Of a stretch of 26,139 nucleotides of DNA, positions 19,833 to 26,139 are shown in pieces. Source of the stretch: Saccoglossus kowalevskii (Eukaryota; Hemichordata; Enteropneusta; Harrimaniidae); NCBI RefSeq assembly GCF_000003605.2, contig NW_003114962.1:128369-154507 (forward strand), written 5' to 3'. Within the stretch, counting starts at the first letter, position 1. Each line of letters begins with the position of its first letter. The translations under genes and the position numbers were made by a program. The notes beneath the pieces are model-generated. The model was not told the DNA's origin, made no database searches, and saw only the letters and a program-made list of their open reading frames with translations.

Positions 19833-21622
19833 CTATGAAGAAAACAATTTGGTTTCAGTAAATTGTGAATTGCATGTGATATACACCGTAAAGACCACTT
19901 CCCGATTTTTTTTATTTAAAATCACATTCAATTAAGCGTAGAGAAAATTGATTTCTTTGTGGACATCAGCAAAAATGACCAACTTTGAATTAATGGTTTT
20001 AATGGGTTTAGATTTTCATATTACGTTGTCCATTATTGGGTTGGTTTTTTTTTCAGAGGAATTTATAATGTGGAAGTATAAGTTTTGAGGAAAACAGCCA
20101 GGAAATCAAACCAAAAATGCACCAGAAAATGTTTGACAAGAAAAATATTAATACATCCACAAGTGAAGCAATGGTTCATGCACAGAATTTAAATATACTT
20201 GCCCATTTCTATCGTTTGAAATCTAGACATAGGTACCTAAAACCAACAAAATGAATTTATGGTTTCAGCCCCACCCACCCATTTTGTAGCCAAGAAACCA
20301 ACCCTTCACTCAAGCTGTTGCAACTTGTGCATGACGTTCCTTGAAATAAATGCATCTCTAAAACTCACCGTTAGCCATTCACCAAAGTGTAAATAGGGAC
20401 TTGTATGAGTATAAAATGCATGGATTGCGACTTGCACGGCACACAACAGATACGCTGTATGTTTCTGCCAATCAAAAATAATCAGAGTTCCAAGCACAAA
20501 CAATGCTGCAATATTACTGTAAATATAACCACGTGCATAGCCTTCAGATCTGAAAAATAGCATCACAGAACTTACAACACCTATGAAAAAGTAATTACAA
20601 TCATGAAAGTGGAATTCTTTGGTAATTTTGAATAATAATGCCAAGGACCAAGATTATATTATCCTCTGACAAACACCACATGAGATAGCTCTGCTGTTAG
20701 CAATGTACATTTCAAAATAGAGAATTGAAGACATCATCACAAATGAACAAATCTGAGAGAGGTCCATCAAAGCAAGAAATCAAAATTATAACTTTTTACA
20801 AAAAATGACAAAAATATCATCTAAAAATGAACAATCTTAGAGAGGTCTACCTAAGGTAGATCATGGAACTATAAACCCATGGTTATAGTTTTCAAGAACT
20901 CAAAAACTGGGTGACACACAATGACTCATATGATAAGCTTTGCTCGAAAAAGTCATGGAGCTAAAAATATTCGTCCAAAATAGAGAATAGAATATATTGT
21001 CATGAAATAAACAAATCCAAAACTTACATACATACCAAGTATCGAAGCAATTCAGTTGGTAGTTTTTAATACGTCGAAAATAGCATTTTGTATTAAAAAC
21101 AACAAAAAATAGAGAATGAAAGATATCGTCTTGAAATGAACAAATCTGACAGGGGTCCAGAACATGAAAACAGCATTTTCCGTAGCATTTTTTACAAAAA
21201 AATACAAAACTATTCGGCAAAAATAGAGAATTTGAAGATATCATCAAGAAATGAGGTCCACCAAGTACAATGTACATGTAAGAAATAGACCGCCGATTAA
21301 GGGGGAAACAATGGGAGTGTGGTTACGTTTAGTCCGGAAAATGTACGGAAATGCCCCACAGATCAAAATCGAATTCTCCGAAGCCGGTATTTTTGAATGA
21401 AAATTCAAATGAAATCGAGTTGGTTTCGGGCAAGTGTATTTAAGTGCGACTTAACCGGTACCTGAAATTTATAGATTATATATACCTTTGTTGTTCTGCT
21501 CTTTCTGCAAACAACATCAATAGCACAAAAGCAAAGATGTATGGATAGCGAGAAATGATAAACGTCCCGATTCCGGCTAACGATGGTCGGCGATCTCTTG
21601 GTCTTACTCTGGGGGCCGCCAT
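19380..21622 (-). CDS. TMEM101: TMEM101 orthologue, complete, three exons
   Basis: Minus-strand exons 21622-21486, 20549-20369 and 19832-19380 join in frame into 256 aa plus TGA; human TMEM101 is about 257 aa. Matching blocks include LFAERAE near residues 38-44, HFGEW near 100-104, VIGGYLMLAS near 116-125, SKED near 162-165 and GNINYW near 220-225. Eight hydrophobic segments are visible, at about 18-38, 54-72, 77-97, 112-125, 146-160, 174-197, 203-219 and 234-253, as expected for this multi-pass family. The start ATG (21622-21620) sits in ACAAAATGG, a good initiation context. The human protein is annotated as a putative NF-kappa-B activator from an overexpression screen; its molecular role is unknown. 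The gene converges on BAZ1B. Intron 1 contains copies of a dispersed repeat. Confidence 0.93.
20369..20549 (-). CDS. TMEM101: TMEM101 exon 2
   Basis: Acceptor TTTTTCAG lies just above 20549 and donor GTGAGT just below 20369. Its 181 bases finish the Arg codon and add 60 codons with membrane segments two and three and the HFGEWLT motif. Confidence 0.93.
20689..21290 (-). mobile_element. Dispersed repeat family R, minus-strand copies in TMEM101 intron 1
   Basis: Reading the minus strand, a copy with both ends spans about 20966 to 20689. It starts AGCTCCATGAC, passes GCTTATCATATGAGT and ends GCAGAGCTATCTC. Older, diverged internal units continue from 20967 to about 21290. Shared blocks with the plus-strand copies at 14143 and 15931 include GACCTCTCTCAGATTTG and TCTTCAATTCTCTA. 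No coding capacity. Confidence 0.75.
21486..21622 (-). CDS. TMEM101: TMEM101 exon 1
   Basis: Starts at the ATG at 21622-21620 and ends at the donor CAAAG/GTATAT. It encodes MAAPRVRPRDRR, a short basic N-terminus, then the first membrane segment and LFAERAEQQ. It ends two bases into an Arg codon. Confidence 0.92.
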
Positions 21623-22707
21623 TTTGTTAATAATTAACAAAACCCTCTAGCTTACTGCTCATTCTGACAAAGAGGGCAGTATTTCCAGATTTGAACTCGG
21701 CCGGCAGAAGAACTTGGCCAGTTGTATTTTCTATTAATGTATTGTATTTTGAATTGTCCTAGTCTTGTAATACTTTTTATTTACCATACTGAACCCGCTG
21801 ATAGTTCGGCAGTGTAATAAAGTTATTATGTTAGTCTGCGAGCGTTGTTGATTTCAGTCATATCATGGTAAAAAATAAAATACTGAACGATGTACGGGTA
21901 ACCGTGTTGTTTTTACATAGCAGAGCCGATGCAATGTTTGTGTCTTTTTGTAAACTTGCGTCAATGAAATCGACTGACAACAGTCACGAAAATTATTGAA
22001 ATCAACATGTCAAAAAACAGTAATGTTGTTGTGTGGCATATAATTTCTTTTTTTTGTTGTAAACTTCTGTCATTGACCACTTCACACTTCGGCGATAATG
22101 ACAGGCAGAGTTCGAGTTCGACTGTATTCAGTTTACTCACAAACACGTTTGGAACATGCGAGTCATTTATTGAACCACCGTCCCTCCCAGTAGTTCAAAT
22201 CACTCCATCATTAACATAGCAAATATTATTGCTGGATATATGATATGTCAATGTGATTTGTCAGCAATGGTTATAATGATGTTAGAAATTGAGTGAAAGA
22301 CGTGACGTCGTATGTAATGAGATACTACCATGTTGACATTATATTGCATTAAATTAAAATTATTTCAATAGGAAATTAAAATAAATTAAAAATATACAGA
22401 CTTTGACAAGAGCAAAATGTTTCAACTGCCAACTTTTTCAAATATCTTAGGTAGGTGATATTTAAATATATGCAAATTGATTAATTTACATATTTTATTT
22501 TTATATTTGTTACTTCATCAATTATAACTGAAATAAATAAACGTAAAAAATTGCTCCATGTTAATCTGAAATCTTAAACCAATAATGTTTTTTTGTCTTC
22601 TGACTTATTTTTTTTAATTATTTGGCGAAAAAACACCAGAAATTTTTTTTTTATTTTTTTTTTAGCTAGATGTATTGTGCTGCAATAAATAAGATAATGA
22701 ATTTCAC
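21623..22707. other. Region upstream of TMEM101
   Basis: It should contain the TMEM101 promoter just above 21622 on the minus strand. I see no TATA box at a convincing distance. The rest is AT-rich, and the small open frames (for example 22007-22219) resemble nothing known. Confidence 0.4.
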
Positions 22708-22736
22708 CGGCGTGAAAAATCACAATACAAAATGTA

Positions 22737-22935
22737 CTGTAAAATACTTTATTTTCGCTTGGAATTAATTTTCATTGAAGGAATGATTCATGAAAAATAA
22801 AATCCAGTGAATACATCTTTTTCCCTATATTTTACATTCAACTAATCAAAATTCAGTGAAAATAAATTCCATACAAAACATCAAAAATGTCTTTTCAACG
22901 AAAATTAATTCCAGCTAAAATAAAGTATTTTACAG
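22737..22935. mobile_element. TA-flanked MITE
   Basis: Arms 22737-22779 and 22894-22935 are inverted copies of about 42 bp with few mismatches, beginning CTGTAAAATACTTTATTTT. Both ends are flanked by TA, the target duplication typical of Tc1/mariner-type elements. Weaker inverted similarity (GTGAAA..ATCAC) continues about 25 bp outside each arm. 199 bp, no coding capacity. Confidence 0.75.
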
Positions 22936-22968
22936 TATATTGTAGCAGAGGTGATTTCACTGGGCTCC

Positions 22969-23412
22969 TTAAGGTAGAAGCCTACCATACTCATTTTTGA
23001 GAAAGTTGGTCATAAATCACATACAATGTCCATTGGTTTATTATGAAAAATCGTGGAGCTATTGGCACATGGCACCATAAAATAGCATTTATTTGGGTGT
23101 TACAGTGACGTATTTTTCAAAAATAGCTATTTTTAGAACAATTCCATAGAGCGCAATGTTAAACAAAAATTGCATTTTTCTACACTTTTTAAAACCCAGA
23201 TTTGTGGAAAAATTCAGGAAAACAAAAAGTACCCCATACGATACCATGAGATATGGCATAATATCTCTGCCATAGGAACCTAAGGTAAAAGCGCTAATAA
23301 TACTACCAAAATGGCCACTATCAACTAAAATACAACCATTTGCTCAACAAATTTTTATTAAAAAATTTATAAATAATAGGTATTTGAAATCATGAGTAGA
23401 CTTCTACCTTAA
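22969..23412. mobile_element. TTAA-flanked MITE, family T2
   Basis: Bounded by TTAA at 22969-22972 and 23409-23412. The inverted ends TTAAGGTAGAAGCCTAC and GTAGACTTCTACCTTAA match at 16 of 17 positions. The 440-bp interior is AT-rich with no coding capacity. TTAA flanks suggest piggyBac-type mobilisation (inference). Its right TTAA is shared with the next element. Confidence 0.75.
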
Positions 23413-23561
23413 AGTGGAGGGGTTGTCACCTATGTACCCGTGGGAATTGAGTCCTAAGCGACAATAACAACACATGCTAATAATGCAAAGGCTCATGGGT
23501 AGACCCTTGTTTGTTAACATTCTATGGCAGCTTGTTGCAGGTGACAACTCCCACACTTTAA
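23409..23561 (+). mobile_element. TTAA-flanked MITE, family T1, copy 2
   Basis: Bounded by TTAA at 23409-23412 and 23558-23561, with inverted ends of about 22 bp (TAAAGTGGAGGGGTTGTCACC and its counterpart). The interior aligns with the reverse complement of the copy at 17376-17533, for example CTCATGGGTAGA and TAACAACACA blocks. Open frames over it are incidental. Confidence 0.78.
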
Positions 23562-23650
23562 GACAAAGGAGTACAGTGATTTTAGCTAAATTTTTGTTCT
23601 TGTAAATGTTTGAAAATGCAGGGAAAAATGAATTGCTCACAAGTAGTCAC

Positions 23651-23656
23651 TTTATT
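23651..23656 (-). terminator. Poly(A) signal AATAAA of the MTHFSD-like gene
   Basis: TTTATT on the plus strand is AATAAA on the minus strand, 27 bases after the stop codon at 23684. The spacing supports this as the true gene end with a very short 3' UTR. Confidence 0.65.
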
Positions 23657-23683
23657 GTCAGAATAGAAAAACACTAAGATTCT

Positions 23684-24024
23684 TCATTCTAATTCATCCT
23701 TTAGAGAGACATCTTTTCCTGCTTTCTGCTCTCTGTATCTCAAGTTTTTCAGGATTGGTATTTCTGTCAGTTTTTGTTTTGTTAATATAGACCAATTTAT
23801 TCCAGTAGGTTTGGGTAAATCACCATGGCATTTTAAGGTTTTCGTTGGGGTCAAAATGTAATCAACTTTCAGGTCATGAGTTCCAAACAGCTCAGCCGGT
23901 ATCTCCATCACTTGGCAGTCATGTACTGTTGTTATGACAACGGTATCTTTAGTGACAGCTCCCATTGTTGTCATCATAGCAAACTCCATGTCGGCATATC
24001 CTTCACCTTTGCCAATGCGATAAC
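23684..24024 (-). CDS. MTHFSD: MTHFSD-like last exon
   Basis: Acceptor TGATAG lies just above 24024; the TGA is at 23686-23684. Two bases complete a Gly codon and 112 residues follow, opening [11 protein letters not shown]. An in-frame Met upstream of the acceptor belongs to intron sequence. Confidence 0.92.
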
Positions 24025-25247
24025 CTATCATTACAAAAACACATGGATGGCTAATTAATTAGTTTAAAATCCTGAACTTAATTGTTTTGGTCATCGCAGA
24101 TCACATAATAATTCTTAAGTTTCAGTTCTAAAAAAACATAAGGAATAGACATTCTCATCCCAAACAGGAATATTTCTTCCATCCCATTATTTGCTCTATG
24201 AATAGCACATGCCCTTTGATATGTAAATTAAAGATGGGTTTCTATGATCAAAATAGGTACTGGGTAATAGGTGATTCAGAATACGCCATGCACAGTTTTT
24301 ATATGTGATTTTCAGAAAATAAATAAGTTACAGAATTATGCTTGTGCCCAGAAAGCTCATGTTTTATGTTTCCTATTAGTTCAGTAGTCTGTTAAATTGA
24401 ATGGAGCTGAAATGCAGCAGGCAGCAGTTGAATTAATGCACAGAGTTTTTATAATGTAACATGCTGAATTCCAAAATTGCATTGCCCCACCAAAACTATC
24501 ACTCGTTGAAAAATAATCACCGAAATTTATAGATTCCCTGGATTTAAGTTTCTCTAAATGTCACCTCAAAGCTGTGCAAATTTGGTGTTAATACATTATT
24601 TTTTGTTAGAGACCTCGTATTTTGAAGAACATAAACTACTCAATAACAGAAAGTTGTGTCAGACATACAGATATGCAAATGAAACAAACAAAAGCAGAGA
24701 CTCACCAGTATATTTTGTTTGTATATTTTTTTCGGATGTCAGATAGTGACTGATAAAGTTGCATTCATGACCCTCTATGTTATTTCAACTTCAGCATTTG
24801 AAATTTTCGAGTACATTCATCAATTCAGAAATAAATTTGTCAAATGTAACTTTCAACACAAGCAGGGACACACTTAGCAACAGACACACTTATAGCACTA
24901 GACACACTTAGCAACAGGGACACACTTAGCAACGGAGATGCACTGAGCAACAGAGACACACTTAGTAACAGGAACTTGGATAGTGTTGAGACTGAAAATC
25001 TGACAAAAATATTGTGGATGGATATGGTACACGGCATGTAATGTAATGTACCGGTATATTGTCTATACAATATTTCATATCAATTAATCTGTTTATACTG
25101 ACCTGTTGACTTGACCTGTTCTCAAAAATAAATCAATGCAATTACATAATACTAACCTTGTGGGGACACAGCCACTGAGCCAATAATGACAAGGTCAACC
25201 GTGATGTGGTCATCTAGCCCAATAGGAACACTGTAGTTCTTCACACC
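23684..25247 (-). CDS. MTHFSD: MTHFSD-like protein, C-terminal part (last two exons)
   Basis: Minus-strand exons 25247-25157 and 24024-23684 join in frame to 144 residues and a TGA. Visible motifs: [53 protein letters not shown] and EQKAGKDV, all close to vertebrate [14 protein letters not shown] corresponds to the glycine-rich GKGYYD signature of the 5-formyltetrahydrofolate cyclo-ligase fold, near the nucleotide/folate site; enzyme activity of MTHFSD itself is, to my knowledge, not established. Earlier exons lie off the right edge. The frame stops about ten residues after AGKDV, where the human protein continues into an RRM, and a poly(A) signal follows at once. Confidence 0.9.
24025..25156. 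other. MTHFSD intron
   Basis: A 1.13-kb intron. Apart from the minisatellite near its 5' end in the gene's direction, I see nothing in it. Confidence 0.5.
24861..24972. repeat. Minisatellite of 16-18-bp units
   Basis: About six and a half imperfect copies of AGCAACAGRGACACACTT. The minus-strand open frame over it, rich in Leu and Ser, is a by-product. Confidence 0.8.
25157..25247 (-). CDS. MTHFSD: MTHFSD-like penultimate exon
   Basis: Acceptor CCCAAAG lies just above 25247 and donor GTTAGT just below 25157. It encodes [14 protein letters not shown] and [14 protein letters not shown], matching the vertebrate [12 protein letters not shown] region. It ends one base into a Gly codon. Confidence 0.88.
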
Positions 25248-25818
25248 CTTTGGGTTAAATAGGTTTGAAAAAGGAATTCTTTTAATTATCAGTAGGATTA
25301 CGTTTTCTAACAAAGTTGATTATTCTGTCAAACTTTTCTAAGAATAGACTAGTACCAGTATATGTTCACATGTAGTTGTTATATAATGAAAAACAAAAAT
25401 GTATCATTAATGAATCTGAAAAAAAAACTTTCTAGTCATCATCAATAAAGACCTTAATCCCAGATATCAAGTACCCGTATCACATGGTTAATTTCTGGAA
25501 ATTCATCACTGAAGATTGCTGTCAAGTTGACCCCACATCCTTTTTTTTCATTATCCACAAAGATTAATCTAAACCAAGATGACATGTAAGATTTTGTTAA
25601 TTTGGTTCCAAACTAAGATTGATATCAATGAATATGACAGAAAAGAGTATAAAATGCTCATACACAAAATATCTTAAATAGCACATAAATACACAGAAGT
25701 AATTTTAAAAACAAACATTTTGAGACACATTCCAATAAAATATAAGTGTAAAATTGCCCCCAGACCATTTATTTCATTAGACTATCAATTTTACTAAGCC
25801 AGTTATTATCAATATTAC
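25248..25818. other. Non-coding sequence upstream of the MTHFSD exon at 25157
   Basis: Expected to be intron of the same gene. No further MTHFSD exon can be recognised here. A 43-codon minus-strand open stretch (25585-25454) has no known relative. Confidence 0.4.
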
Positions 25819-26139
25819 GCAAATCAACCTCTAAATATGCATATAAACTGCAGTGTTCAAATCATATTCATAAGGGATAATTATGCAAATGAACCATTTA
25901 ATATGCATATGAACTACAGTGTTCAAATCATGCATTCATAAGTGATAATTATACAAATGAACCATTTAATATACATATGAACTACAGTGTTCAAATCATG
26001 AATTCATAAGTGATAATTATGCAAATGAACCATTTAATATACATATGAACTACAGTGTTCAAATCATGCATTCATAAGTGATAATTATACAAATGAACCA
26101 TTTAATATACATATGAACATACAGTGTTCAAATCATGCA
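25819..26139. repeat. 68-bp tandem array reaching the window edge
   Basis: GCAAATGAACCATTTAATAT or its variants recur with a 68-bp period (GAACC at 25891, 25959, 26027, 26095), after a more diverged first unit near 25819. At least 4.7 units are present and the array continues off the window. Confidence 0.88.

Noticed and set aside
23404..23640. Minus-strand open frame of 78 codons
   Set aside because: It lies mostly over the TTAA-flanked MITE and resembles no protein.
24840..25070. Minus-strand Leu/Ser-rich open frame
   Set aside because: It is produced by the 16-18-bp minisatellite.
25454..25585. Minus-strand 43-codon stretch with an acceptor-like TTTAG, reading IFVDNEKKG near its start
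   Set aside because: It has no match to MTHFSD or another family I know and is short enough to arise by chance. Transcript evidence would be needed to call it an exon.
25819..26139. CRISPR-like regular repeats
   Set aside because: The units are contiguous 68-bp tandem copies without unique spacers, in animal DNA.

Overview
The window is animal nuclear DNA. It is AT-rich, with many short introns (mostly 0.1-1.6 kb), GT-AG splice sites and a dense load of short inverted-repeat elements. Three conserved animal genes are recognisable, and their exons join in frame through every predicted junction. Divergence from the human proteins, compact introns and the repeat style suggest an invertebrate, probably a marine bilaterian (deuterostome or lophotrochozoan). 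The sequence alone does not fix the species.

Layout. 1-1132: no coding signal; a tandem array of three ~201-bp units lies at 311-916. 1133-16691 (+): 20 exons encoding the C-terminal ~1012 residues of a BAZ1B/WSTF-type chromatin remodelling subunit. They cover DDT, WHIM/WAKZ motifs, PHD finger 1, an additional PHD finger 2 and the bromodomain; the N-terminal WAC part lies off the left edge. 16692-19379: 3' UTR and convergent intergenic space with one TTAA-flanked MITE. 19380-21622 (-): a complete three-exon TMEM101 orthologue (256 aa, eight predicted membrane segments). 21623-23650: intergenic, with a TA-flanked MITE and two TTAA-flanked MITEs placed end to end. 23684-25247 (-): the last two exons of an MTHFSD-like gene, which stops before the C-terminal RRM known in vertebrates. 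25248-26139: intron or upstream sequence ending in a 68-bp tandem array that runs off the window.

The three genes do unrelated jobs (ISWI-class chromatin remodelling, a multi-pass membrane protein, a folate-synthetase-fold protein), and nothing suggests a shared pathway. BAZ1B and TMEM101 are convergent; TMEM101 and MTHFSD are both on the minus strand.

The points most worth a second look are the second PHD finger in BAZ1B, the RRM-less MTHFSD with a poly(A) signal directly behind its stop, two TTAA elements sharing one TTAA, and a dispersed element whose copies carry different numbers of a ~155-bp internal unit. I found no clear evidence for a wholly new biological system.
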